Shown: positions 1 to 6,145, counted from the first letter of the stretch. The stretch: DNA of 7,532 bases from Cyclobacteriaceae bacterium (GCA_029880385.1 JAOUOM010000086.1:1-7532); one strand, 5' to 3'. Numbers and translations are program-made. Notes: a model not told the origin generated them from the letters alone.

Positions 1-293
1 AAGCCGTAAAAACTAAGGTTAAGAATCTCGACAGCTTTGAATACATCAAAGATGAAACAACCTTATTGCTCAGTCATCGACTCGGAATTTATGACAAACA
101 TGAAAAGCTAGAACTGACCAACTCCTGTCTAGGTCTGAGAAATAAGTGCGGTCATCCATCTAACTACAAGCCTGAAATACAGAAAGTTAAAGCGTTTGTT
201 GAGGATGTGATTAATATGGTTTTTGCAAATAACAGACACCTAACAGACGATATAGCACATGCCTCTTCTGAGCGATCTGATAGTGATGAATAA
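1..293 (+). CDS. C-terminal part of a HEPN-like RNxxxH-motif protein (5' end outside window)
   Basis: The reading frame is open from the left edge (first full codon at base 3) to the TAA at 291-293, so the window holds only the last 96 residues. A TTG at 66 is not needed as a start because the frame runs on upstream. The visible part is charged and predicted helical, with no membrane segment. Its key motif is LRNKCGHP, at about visible residues 45-52. Arg46, Asn47 and His51 fit RNxxxH, the signature of HEPN-domain RNases found in toxin-antitoxin and abortive-infection systems. A helical stretch, KVKAFVEDVINMVF, follows it. The last residues are acidic and serine-rich. The family assignment rests on this motif and the helical context alone. 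A non-catalytic helical protein is also possible. The gene is AT-richer by eye than the operon downstream. Confidence 0.6.
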   Translation, partial: AVKTKVKNLDSFEYIKDETTLLLSHRLGIYDKHEKLELTNSCLGLRNKCGHPSNYKPEIQKVKAFVEDVINMVFANNRHLTDDIAHASSERSDSDE

Positions 294-326
294 AACCGAA
301 ATATTTGTGATATTTGAATGACCAGA

Positions 327-336
327 GGCACGTGCC
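327..336. repeat. 10-bp perfect palindrome GGCACGTGCC
   Basis: A self-complementary GGCACGTGCC lies in the 75-bp gap between the two left-hand genes, 33 bp before the ATG at 369. It could be a protein binding site or part of a folded recombination site, or it could be chance. No second copy was noticed in the window. Confidence 0.4.
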
Positions 337-368
337 ATATCTGGGCGTTAGCGATAATTCCCTGCGCT

Positions 369-740
369 ATGAAGTACCAACTCCTTTACATATGTCTTCT
401 GGTTTTGCTTGCAGGAACGTCCAGGGCTCAACTGAACATTGACAGCCTGTTTTTAACCGCTGACTCTATAACACTAATCAACACCGGTTTCTTCGATGAA
501 GAGATTCTGAACGAAGGGTTTAACCAAGTTTTTTGTCACGAATCGCCATTTCATTATGCTACGAACTCTAAGGAACTCGTCAACCGAACACTTGACAGAC
601 TTAACTTCAGAGAATCAGCCGATATCCTGTTCTGCGGCGATTCGACCAACCTGAATTCCGTATATCAACTTCTGATCGCTGAACTTGGGAAATCAGCAGC
701 ACTGGACACGCTACTGAACGAGCAGAATTACTGGTATTGA
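369..740 (+). CDS. small exported protein of unknown family
   Basis: This 123-residue protein begins with an obvious Sec signal peptide: a Lys at position 2, a hydrophobic core (LLYICLLVLLAG), and a likely signal peptidase I site after TSRA, giving a mature protein starting QLNIDSLF. I chose the ATG at 369. The frame is open back to an ATG at 318, but the 17 extra residues would put a second hydrophobic stretch ahead of a textbook signal peptide. The mature part is about 103 residues, acidic and probably helical, with two cysteines (Cys56 and Cys89) that could form a disulfide in the periplasm. It has no lipobox. I do not recognise the family and assign no function. It stands alone, 75 bp after the HEPN-like gene and 70 bp before the glycosyltransferase operon, and may be a lineage-specific gene. 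Confidence 0.6.
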   Translation: MKYQLLYICLLVLLAGTSRAQLNIDSLFLTADSITLINTGFFDEEILNEGFNQVFCHESPFHYATNSKELVNRTLDRLNFRESADILFCGDSTNLNSVYQLLIAELGKSAALDTLLNEQNYWY

Positions 741-777
741 CCTATCGAATGCAGACTGGGTTGTAGCGATTTGTTCG

Positions 778-785
778 TACTTTTG
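778..785 (+). promoter_or_regulatory. Bacteroidetes-type -7 box for the glycosyltransferase operon
   Basis: TACTTTTG matches the Bacteroidetes -7 consensus TAnnTTTG at every fixed position. It ends 25 bp before the start codon at 811, leaving room for a short leader. A TTG at 761-763 could serve as the upstream element, but it is only 14 bp away, closer than the usual spacing, so the -33 element is uncertain. The 70-bp gap between the exported-protein gene and the operon is the only plausible promoter position for the five genes that follow. Confidence 0.55.
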
Positions 786-810
786 CGCCTTTCCATCCGT
801 ATTTACTGTT

Positions 811-1497
811 TTGCCTGTACCTGATATCCGAGTTATAATACCTGCCTACAACGAACAAGCCGCCATCGGCCTGGTGATAGCCGAAATACCGCCCGTGGCA
901 GAGGTGATTGTCGTCGATAATGGGTCTACGGATGGCACGGCTGCGGCTGCAGCGAAGGCAGGTGCCACGGTGCTTTCTGAACCCCGAAAAGGGTATGGCC
1001 AGGCCTGCCTGACAGGAATCGCCTACCTCCGGGAGGGCCCCCACAAGCCGGACCTGATCGTTTTTATGGATGGAGACCATAGTGATTTTCCTCAGGAAAT
1101 GCCTCGCCTGACAATGCCAATCCTGCAGGGCGAGGCCGATCTGGTGATAGGCTCACGTACCATGGGGAAGCGGGAAAAAGGATCACTGACACCACAACAA
1201 TTGATCGGTAACCGGCTGGCGACCTGGCTCATGGCCCGGATTTACGGAGTGGTATATACCGATTTAGGGCCTTTTCGTGCCATCCGCTATACCAGTCTGC
1301 TGCAATTGGGCATGCAGGATACCAACTTTGGCTGGACGGTGGAAATGCAACTAAAGGCCGCCCGGCAAAAACTGAGGATCCGGGATGTGGCCGTAAACTA
1401 TCGCCGGCGGATTGGGGTTTCAAAAGTATCGGGTACGCTCACAGGCACGGTGATGGCAGGGTATAAGATTTTATATACAATTTTTAAGTACTGGTAA
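811..1497 (+). CDS. family 2 glycosyltransferase, DPM1/DPG-synthase-like (polyprenyl-phosphate sugar synthase type)
   Basis: This 228-residue single-domain GT-A enzyme resembles the group that transfers a hexose from a nucleotide sugar to polyprenyl/dolichyl phosphate. Visible signatures are VIIPAYNEQ at residues 8-16, the nucleotide-binding VVDNGSTDGT at 34-43, KGYGQA at 60-65, the metal-binding DGD at 87-89, GSRTMGKREKG at 114-124, DLGPFRAIR at 151-159, GWTVEMQLKA at 174-183 and RRRIGVSKVSGT at 198-209. There is no separate C-terminal membrane domain, only a moderately hydrophobic tail (AGYKILYTIFKYW), so it is probably membrane-associated. The start is TTG at 811: no ATG or GTG gives a sensible N-terminus, and the first beta strand begins at residue 6. 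It is the first operon gene, 3 bp before the next. The sugar (glucose or mannose) and the acceptor cannot be read from sequence. Confidence 0.9.
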   Translation: MPVPDIRVIIPAYNEQAAIGLVIAEIPPVAEVIVVDNGSTDGTAAAAAKAGATVLSEPRKGYGQACLTGIAYLREGPHKPDLIVFMDGDHSDFPQEMPRLTMPILQGEADLVIGSRTMGKREKGSLTPQQLIGNRLATWLMARIYGVVYTDLGPFRAIRYTSLLQLGMQDTNFGWTVEMQLKAARQKLRIRDVAVNYRRRIGVSKVSGTLTGTVMAGYKILYTIFKYW

Positions 1498-1500
1498 GGC

Positions 1501-2958
1501 ATGCATTGGATACTGATGGTAGGTTATGGCGCAGCATTGTTTTTTATTTGTGCCTTCAGTATTGGTCAGGCAAACCTGGCCATACATTATTTGCGACGAA
1601 GGAAGGCCACCGTACCGCCCCCTACCCCCCCGGAGTGGCCACACGTCACGGTGCAGTTGCCGGTCTACAACGAACAGTATGTGATCGGGCGCCTGATTGA
1701 TGCCGTGGTGGCCATTGATTATCCGGCCGACCGGCTTGAAATACAGGTCCTTGACGACTCTACCGACGAAACCGTGGGGATCATTGCTCAAAAATCAGCA
1801 CACTACCAGGCACAGGGTGTGGACATCCGGCATGTGCGCAGGACAAAGCGTAGCGGGTATAAAGCAGGGGCATTACAGTATGGGCTGGCACAAGGAAAGG
1901 GCGAAATCATGGCGATTTTTGATGCGGATTTTTTGCCCGATAAAAATTTTCTCAAAGCGGTGGTTCCGCATTTTTCGGATCCGTCGATCGGCATGGTTCA
2001 GACACGTTGGACCCATATCAACGAAGGGTATAACCTGCTCACACGTCTTCAGGCTTTTGCCCTCAATGCCCACTTCACCATTGACCAGTCGGGACGCCAG
2101 GCAGCAGGCAGCTTTATCAACTTCAACGGTACCGGTGGTGCCTGGCGCAAGTCGTGCATAGAAGATGCCGGTGGTTGGCATTATGATACCTTGTCCGAAG
2201 ACCTGGATCTCAGCTACCGGGCGCAGCTCAGGGGATGGAGGTTTCATTACCTGGAGGCGGACTGCTCACCTGCGGAGTTGCCGGTGTTGATGCCCGCTAT
2301 CAAATCCCAGCAGTATCGTTGGAACAAAGGGGCTGCCGAAACGGCCCGCAAGCACCTGGTACAGGTACTCGGGTCATCACTTGCGCCGGCTACCAAACTC
2401 AGGGCTGCCATGCACCTGCTCAATAGTAGTGTATTTGTGCTGCTGTTTATTGCGGCGATGATATCAGTCCCATTGCTTTCCATAAAAGCATCCAATCCCT
2501 CCTTGCAATTATTTTTTCATCTGGGAAGTGTATTTATTCTGGGCTTTTTGGCCATTGGGATGTATTACTGGGTCTCGTCACGTGCACTACATCCACATCA
2601 TACGTTTGGGTATTTTATATGGCGTTTTCCCCTTTTTCTGGCTTTGTCAATGGGTCTCTCGCTCCACAATTCCATTGCAGTTGTGGAAGGTTTTTTGGGA
2701 ATCAGGACTCCGTTTGTCCGTACGCCGAAATTTAATATCACATCGGCCAATGGAAGCTGGCGAGGCAAACACTACCTCGAAAAGAAATGGTCGCCAATTG
2801 TCCTGATGGAAGGCTTGCTGGCCCTGTATTTCGGCTATGGCATCTACCTCGGCCTCCGGTTGGCTGACTATGGCCTGATGGGGTTTCACCTGATGCTTGC
2901 GTTGGGTTTTGGCTATGTGTGCATCGTTTCTCTCAAACCCTTGGGACATGCGGACTGA
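1501..2958 (+). CDS. membrane-embedded family 2 glycosyltransferase, cellulose/mannan-synthase-like
   Basis: This 485-residue inner-membrane enzyme has the layout of processive beta-glycan synthases, closest by eye to CslA/CslC-type (glucomannan synthase-like) proteins. An N-terminal membrane helix spans residues 3-24. The cytosolic GT-A domain (about 48-290) contains QLPVYNEQ at 52-59, QVLDDSTDET at 82-91, the DAD metal site at 141-143, the acceptor-pocket region GTGGAWR at 210-216, the catalytic SEDLD at 232-236 and the Q270-Q-Y-R273-W274 (QxxRW) motif. About five hydrophobic segments follow: 307-328, 338-358, 371-399, 432-451 and 457-477. All residues expected of an active enzyme are present. 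There is no PilZ domain, so no sign of direct cyclic-di-GMP control. It starts with ATG 3 bp after the previous gene and its end overlaps the next. A single-addition glycolipid synthase is an alternative to a polymerase; the sugar is unknown. Confidence 0.92.
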   Translation: MHWILMVGYGAALFFICAFSIGQANLAIHYLRRRKATVPPPTPPEWPHVTVQLPVYNEQYVIGRLIDAVVAIDYPADRLEIQVLDDSTDETVGIIAQKSAHYQAQGVDIRHVRRTKRSGYKAGALQYGLAQGKGEIMAIFDADFLPDKNFLKAVVPHFSDPSIGMVQTRWTHINEGYNLLTRLQAFALNAHFTIDQSGRQAAGSFINFNGTGGAWRKSCIEDAGGWHYDTLSEDLDLSYRAQLRGWRFHYLEADCSPAELPVLMPAIKSQQYRWNKGAAETARKHLVQVLGSSLAPATKLRAAMHLLNSSVFVLLFIAAMISVPLLSIKASNPSLQLFFHLGSVFILGFLAIGMYYWVSSRALHPHHTFGYFIWRFPLFLALSMGLSLHNSIAVVEGFLGIRTPFVRTPKFNITSANGSWRGKHYLEKKWSPIVLMEGLLALYFGYGIYLGLRLADYGLMGFHLMLALGFGYVCIVSLKPLGHAD

Positions 2959-4255
2959 CAGGAATGCCCGGTCGGCCTATACTTTGTTTGCCATTTTCCT
3001 GGCCGCAATGTCGTACCTGACAATGGAGGTGTCACGTACCGACACACAGGCTTTGGCTGTGAGCTATGGGGTATTGTTTTTTTGCTATCTATGGATGGCT
3101 GCATTGGAGCAGGAGCGGATATGGGCCTTGTTTGGGCTGGGGGTAGCGGCACGGGTGGTGCTTTTTTTTTCACTCCCTTCATTGTCGGATGATTTTTACC
3201 GCTTTTTGTGGGATGGCCACCTGGTGCGCGCAGGTACCAGTCCCTATGTGTATATTCCGTCGGATGCGTTGGCACAGGGAGTTCCGGGCGTGCAGGAGGA
3301 GCTGTTTTCACACCTCAACAGCAGTCAGTATTTTTCGGTGTACCCACCGCTGAACCAGGCACTTTTCTGGCTTGGTGCGTCGGTGGGTAATAGCTGGCTG
3401 ATGGGCATCAACGTACTTCGTTTCATATTGGCGGGTGCTGATATCGGATCGTTTTTTATCCTGCGTAGCTTGTTGGGAAGCCGGCGTGCACCCATGGCGG
3501 CCTGGTATTTTCTCAACCCCCTGCTGATACTGGAAGGGACGGGAAACCTGCATTTTGAAGGGTTGGTCATATTTTTCGTGTTGCTTGCCTTGTATTTTTT
3601 GCGCAATCAGCGCATGATAGCGTCTGGAACAGCCCTTGGACTGGCCATTTCGACCAAACTGTTGCCGCTGCTTTTTCTCCCTGCTTTTTTCTGGAAAACA
3701 CGCTGGCGCGATGCACTCGTACTGACCACTTCATCGGCGTTTGTTGCCTTTCTTACCTTTCTCCCAATGGCCGGAAACCTGTTGCAGGGAGGTATGGGGG
3801 ATGGCCTCTCGCTTTATTTTCAGTCGTTCGAATTTAACGCCAGTTTTTATTACCTCTTCCGGGAAATTGGGTATTGGCTGACAGGCTATAACATCATTCA
3901 GGTGCTTGGGCCCCGTATGGCCGTTTTGGCCGGGTTGCTGGTGTTGTTCTGGACGCTTCGTGCACAGTACCACAAAGTAGGTTTGGCCACTTCTTTGTTG
4001 TTTGCCCTTACCCTGTACCTGCTCCTGGCTACTACGGTGCATCCCTGGTATATACTGCCCCTGATTCCTTTGGGGCTTATTGGCCACTATTATTTTCCAG
4101 TGGCCTGGAGCTTTGTTATTTTTGCCACTTATTTTGGCTACCAGGCGCATGGCTATGAAGTGCCCGCATGGTGGATTGCCGCTGAGTACATCGTGGTGTT
4201 GTCCTTTATGCTGGTCGAAATAGTAAAAAAGCAACGGATACAAAAAGATGTTTGA
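2948..4255 (+). CDS. polytopic GT-C-type glycosyltransferase, mannosyltransferase-like
   Basis: This 435-residue integral membrane protein has about ten or more hydrophobic segments. It carries GT-C features: an acidic pair in the first periplasmic loop, SDD at residues 80-82, in the context DDFYRFLWDGHLVRAGTSPY, which matches the D-D-x-YR-x-LWDG-x(6-8)-PY pattern of bacterial mannosyltransferase-like GT-C proteins. Further family-like stretches are VYPPLNQ at 131-137, FLNPLLILEGTGNLHFEG at 188-205, SFEFNASFYYL at 293-303 and TTVHPWYILPL at 362-372. Such enzymes use polyprenyl-phosphate sugars as donors outside the inner membrane, which fits the DPM-like enzyme two genes upstream. I chose ATG 2948, overlapping the previous stop by 11 bp; an earlier TTG at 2897 would only add residues inside the upstream gene. 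The acceptor is unknown. A nine-T run encodes residues 72-75. Confidence 0.85.
   Translation: MRTDRNARSAYTLFAIFLAAMSYLTMEVSRTDTQALAVSYGVLFFCYLWMAALEQERIWALFGLGVAARVVLFFSLPSLSDDFYRFLWDGHLVRAGTSPYVYIPSDALAQGVPGVQEELFSHLNSSQYFSVYPPLNQALFWLGASVGNSWLMGINVLRFILAGADIGSFFILRSLLGSRRAPMAAWYFLNPLLILEGTGNLHFEGLVIFFVLLALYFLRNQRMIASGTALGLAISTKLLPLLFLPAFFWKTRWRDALVLTTSSAFVAFLTFLPMAGNLLQGGMGDGLSLYFQSFEFNASFYYLFREIGYWLTGYNIIQVLGPRMAVLAGLLVLFWTLRAQYHKVGLATSLLFALTLYLLLATTVHPWYILPLIPLGLIGHYYFPVAWSFVIFATYFGYQAHGYEVPAWWIAAEYIVVLSFMLVEIVKKQRIQKDV
3162..3170 (+). repeat. T9 homopolymer inside the GT-C gene
   Basis: Nine consecutive T bases lie in codons 72-75 (Leu-Phe-Phe-Ser) of the GT-C-type gene, just before the SDD active-site motif. 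An insertion or deletion here would truncate the protein near its N-terminus. It may simply follow from two adjacent Phe codons. Confidence 0.9.
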
Positions 4256-4808
4256 TAAACAATTTACATACCTGCGCCGGTTCTTGGCACGACTGAGGAA
4301 ACAGGAAAAGGTTGGATACCTGCTTGGATTTGTGTTTTTGGGCCAGTTACCGTCAGGATGTGGGCCAAAGACCTTTGATGAAAAAATGGAAAGCCTTTAC
4401 CTTCATACCGTTCCGTTGGTCACAGCCAGTGAGCTGGAAGAAAAAAAAAGGACTAACAGCCAACTGGCATTGCTGGACATCCGGTCGGAAAAGGAATATG
4501 AAACAAGCCACATCGCAGGGGCAGAACTGCTCGATTATGAGACGTTTGGCCGGGAGTCTGTTGCACATTTGGCCAAAGATGCCGAACTGGTAGTATACTG
4601 CTCGGTGGGGTACCGTAGCGAGCGCATTGGCGAAAAATTAATTGATTGGGGGTATACCAACGTAACCAATCTTTATGGGGGAATTTTTGATTGGAAAAAT
4701 AACGGATTTGCTGTGGTCGATGAGCATGGAGCTCCCACGGATAGTGTACATACGTATAACAAAAAGTGGTCGAAATGGCTGTATAAAGGAATAAAAGTAT
4801 ATGAGTAA
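4248..4808 (+). CDS. rhodanese-domain protein with N-terminal membrane anchor or lipoprotein signal
   Basis: This 186-residue protein has a single rhodanese domain at about residues 55-157. LLDIRSEKEYETSHIAGAE (75-93) is the classical first half, VVYCSVGYRSE (115-125) holds the active-site loop with the persulfide-forming Cys118 and Arg123, and NLYGGIFDWKNNG (141-153) ends the domain. The N-terminus has a strongly basic stretch (residues 10-21) and a hydrophobic core (VGYLLGFVFLGQL) ending at SGC with Cys38. That resembles a lipoprotein signal, but Pro at -3 is not ideal, so a membrane anchor is an alternative. Either way the domain is probably at the membrane, possibly periplasmic. Rhodaneses carry sulfane sulfur; the partner is unknown. 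The ATG overlaps the previous stop by 8 bp and the stop overlaps the next start by 8 bp, implying translational coupling. An A9 run precedes the active site. Confidence 0.9.
   Translation: MFDKQFTYLRRFLARLRKQEKVGYLLGFVFLGQLPSGCGPKTFDEKMESLYLHTVPLVTASELEEKKRTNSQLALLDIRSEKEYETSHIAGAELLDYETFGRESVAHLAKDAELVVYCSVGYRSERIGEKLIDWGYTNVTNLYGGIFDWKNNGFAVVDEHGAPTDSVHTYNKKWSKWLYKGIKVYE
4441..4449 (+). repeat. A9 homopolymer inside the rhodanese gene
   Basis: Nine A bases span codons 65-68 (Glu-Lys-Lys-Arg). In the gene's frame they give A AAA AAA, a slippery arrangement. A -1 slip reaches a TAA at 4454-4456 after two codons, which would leave only the N-terminal anchor region and remove the active-site Cys118. 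Confidence 0.9.
4785..4790 (+). promoter_or_regulatory. Shine-Dalgarno-like AAAGGA before the DUF2064 gene
   Basis: AAAGGA sits inside the last codons of the rhodanese gene, 10 bp before the ATG at 4801. Together with the 8-bp overlap it supports that ATG as the start of the DUF2064 protein. Few other genes here show such a signal. Confidence 0.5.
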
Positions 4809-5463
4809 AAACCTGCTGATTGTATTTGTAAAAAACCTGATCCCGGGCATGGTCAAACAGCGCCTGGCAAAGGACATTGGGACAGACCTGGCACTGGAAG
4901 TGTATAAGGAACTGGTAGCCAATACCGCAGAAGTGGCCCAGTCCGTAAAGGACGTAGACAAAGCCGTCTATTACTCCGAATATGTGGAGATGTGGGACTT
5001 TTTTGACGGGGACCATTTCCAGAAACACCTGCAGGAAGGCAACGACCTGGGCCAGCGCATGCTCAACGCACTGTATGATGCCTTTGAAAATGGCTATGAA
5101 AAGGTCGTGCTGATGGGGAGCGACATCCCGGATATTTCCAAAAAAATACTGCAGGAAGCCTTTCAGCAGCTCGATAATAAGGATGTGGTCATCGGACCGG
5201 CAGAAGACGGTGGCTATTACCTGATCGGAATGAAAGATGCCCATGCTCCGTTGTTTGAAGGAAAAACCTACAGCCATGGCAATGTGCTGGCAGAGGTAAG
5301 GGAAGCAATCGATGAGGAAGGCCTGGAGTGGTCAGAGTTGAAAATGCTGTTTGACCTTGATACCAAGGAAGACATGGACAGGGCCGGGATCAAAATCGTG
5401 TACGAAGAGGAAGACGAAGATACGGAGGGGGACGATGGCTATGCAGACGAGGATTACCTGTAA
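4801..5463 (+). CDS. DUF2064 / TIGR04282-family CofC-like glycosyl- or nucleotidyltransferase
   Basis: This 220-residue soluble protein has a GT-A-like fold related to CofC/MobA nucleotidyltransferases. Family signatures are LLIVFVKNLIPGMVKQRLA at residues 5-23 (usual form FxKxPxxGxVKTRLA), GNDLGQRMLNA at 80-90, VLMGSDIPDI at 103-112, GPAEDGGYYLIGM at 132-144 and FDLDTKEDM at 184-192. Known TIGR04282 members are annotated as rSAM/selenodomain-associated or arsenosugar-biosynthesis glycosyltransferases, but no ArsM or ArsS partner is visible here. By inference it supplies an activated sugar or nucleotide-linked intermediate to the operon. The first motif has Gln where Thr is common (VKQRL). 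The last 19 residues form an acidic tail with 12 Asp/Glu, not part of the family core. It is the last gene of the operon; no separate promoter was seen. Confidence 0.88.
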   Translation: MSKNLLIVFVKNLIPGMVKQRLAKDIGTDLALEVYKELVANTAEVAQSVKDVDKAVYYSEYVEMWDFFDGDHFQKHLQEGNDLGQRMLNALYDAFENGYEKVVLMGSDIPDISKKILQEAFQQLDNKDVVIGPAEDGGYYLIGMKDAHAPLFEGKTYSHGNVLAEVREAIDEEGLEWSELKMLFDLDTKEDMDRAGIKIVYEEEDEDTEGDDGYADEDYL

Positions 5464-5497
5464 AAAATTTATCCGTTGTTATCCCTGAAATAAAAAA

Positions 5498-5521
5498 GGC
5501 CGACCCGTTAGTGGGCCGGCC
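5498..5521. terminator. intrinsic terminator hairpin between convergent genes
   Basis: GGCCGACCC (5498-5506) pairs with GGGCCGGCC (5513-5521) around a 6-base loop, a 9-bp stem with one A-C mismatch. Read on the minus strand, the stem is followed directly by six T (5497-5492), so it is a good terminator for the fasciclin gene that ends at 5544. On the plus strand the stem is followed by GGGACAC and then only TTTT, so termination of the glycosyltransferase operon there is plausible but weaker. Confidence 0.8.
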
Positions 5522-5543
5522 GGGACACTTTTAAAAAAATAAA

Positions 5544-6092
5544 TTATTTAGGAAGAAGTACATCGTCGATCACGTGTACAATTCCATTGGAAGCTACGAC
5601 GGTCCCCAAAATTTTTGATCCGTTTACAAAAACGTCCTCGCCTTCTACCGTAATGTCTACAAAACCACCATTGGCCTCATAGAGCGATTTCTCTTTTTTC
5701 AGGTCTTCCAGATTGTATTTTCCAGGGGCGGCATGATAGTACAGGATGTTTCGCAGGGCACCCTGGTTTTCAGGTTTCAGTAAGTCCTGTAGGGTTTCGG
5801 CGGGCACCTTGTCAAAGGCGGCATTGGTAGGGGCAAACAGCGTGATCGGGCCTGCATTGACCAATACATCTTCAATTTCGGCCGCCTGGGCAGCTGCCAC
5901 CAGTGTGGTGTGGCTTTCCGAATTTAACGCAATGCGAAGTAAATTGGGGACAGAGTTGCTATCATCGACTGTAGACTGGCCTTTGGCATATTTTACATTG
6001 TCAGACGGTGTTTCCTTGTTAGATGCTTGGTTACAGGAGAAGGCGATCAGTGTGATGCCGAGAAGTACACGTAAAAATTGTAAGATTTTCAT
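5544..6092 (-). CDS. fasciclin (FAS1) domain lipoprotein
   Basis: This 182-residue protein has a lipoprotein-type signal: basic N-terminus, hydrophobic LLGITLIAFS, then Cys20. AFS before the Cys is a loose lipobox, but such variants are common in Bacteroidota. After a polar linker (21-48) a single FAS1 domain fills residues 49-182. The two FAS1 hallmark motifs are visible: TLFAPTNAAFDKVP (84-97, H1) and GIVHVIDDVLLP (170-181, H2), with the YYHAAPGKY segment (118-126) between them. FAS1 domains act in adhesion or ligand binding on the cell surface. I chose the ATG at 6092 because the signal peptide follows it directly; the frame stays open to 6161 but those 23 residues lack sense as a signal. 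It is a monocistronic-looking gene with its own putative promoter and terminator, convergent with the glycosyltransferase operon. Confidence 0.92.
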   Translation of the reverse strand: MKILQFLRVLLGITLIAFSCNQASNKETPSDNVKYAKGQSTVDDSNSVPNLLRIALNSESHTTLVAAAQAAEIEDVLVNAGPITLFAPTNAAFDKVPAETLQDLLKPENQGALRNILYYHAAPGKYNLEDLKKEKSLYEANGGFVDITVEGEDVFVNGSKILGTVVASNGIVHVIDDVLLPK

Positions 6093-6117
6093 GATTAACC
6101 GGGTTTTAAATTTTTGA

Positions 6118-6125
6118 TAAAAGTA
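6118..6125 (-). promoter_or_regulatory. candidate -7 box of the fasciclin gene
   Basis: On the minus strand TACTTTTA matches seven of the eight positions of TAnnTTTG, 25 bp before the ATG. A TTTG (6144-6141 on the minus strand) lies 15 bp upstream of it, somewhat closer than typical -33 spacing. It is a tentative promoter. Confidence 0.4.
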
Positions 6126-6145
6126 AAACAGGGGAAAATCCAAAA

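Noticed and set aside
318..368. Upstream ATG start for the exported protein
   Set aside because: The 17 extra residues precede a complete signal peptide starting at 369, so the later ATG is preferred.
742..1080. 112-codon minus-strand open frame
   Set aside because: It overlaps the promoter region and the conserved N-terminal half of the first glycosyltransferase; no motif seen.
1697..2161. 154-codon plus-strand open frame in another phase
   Set aside because: It is contained within the cellulose-synthase-like gene, which carries all catalytic motifs in its own frame.
3731..4243. 170-codon minus-strand open frame
   Set aside because: Antisense to the GT-C gene; its Gln/Lys/His-rich product is the usual mirror of a hydrophobic membrane protein.
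4453..5277. Long 274-codon open frame on the minus strand
   Set aside because: It lies opposite the rhodanese and DUF2064 genes, whose family motifs are unmistakable; its translation shows no recognisable domain.
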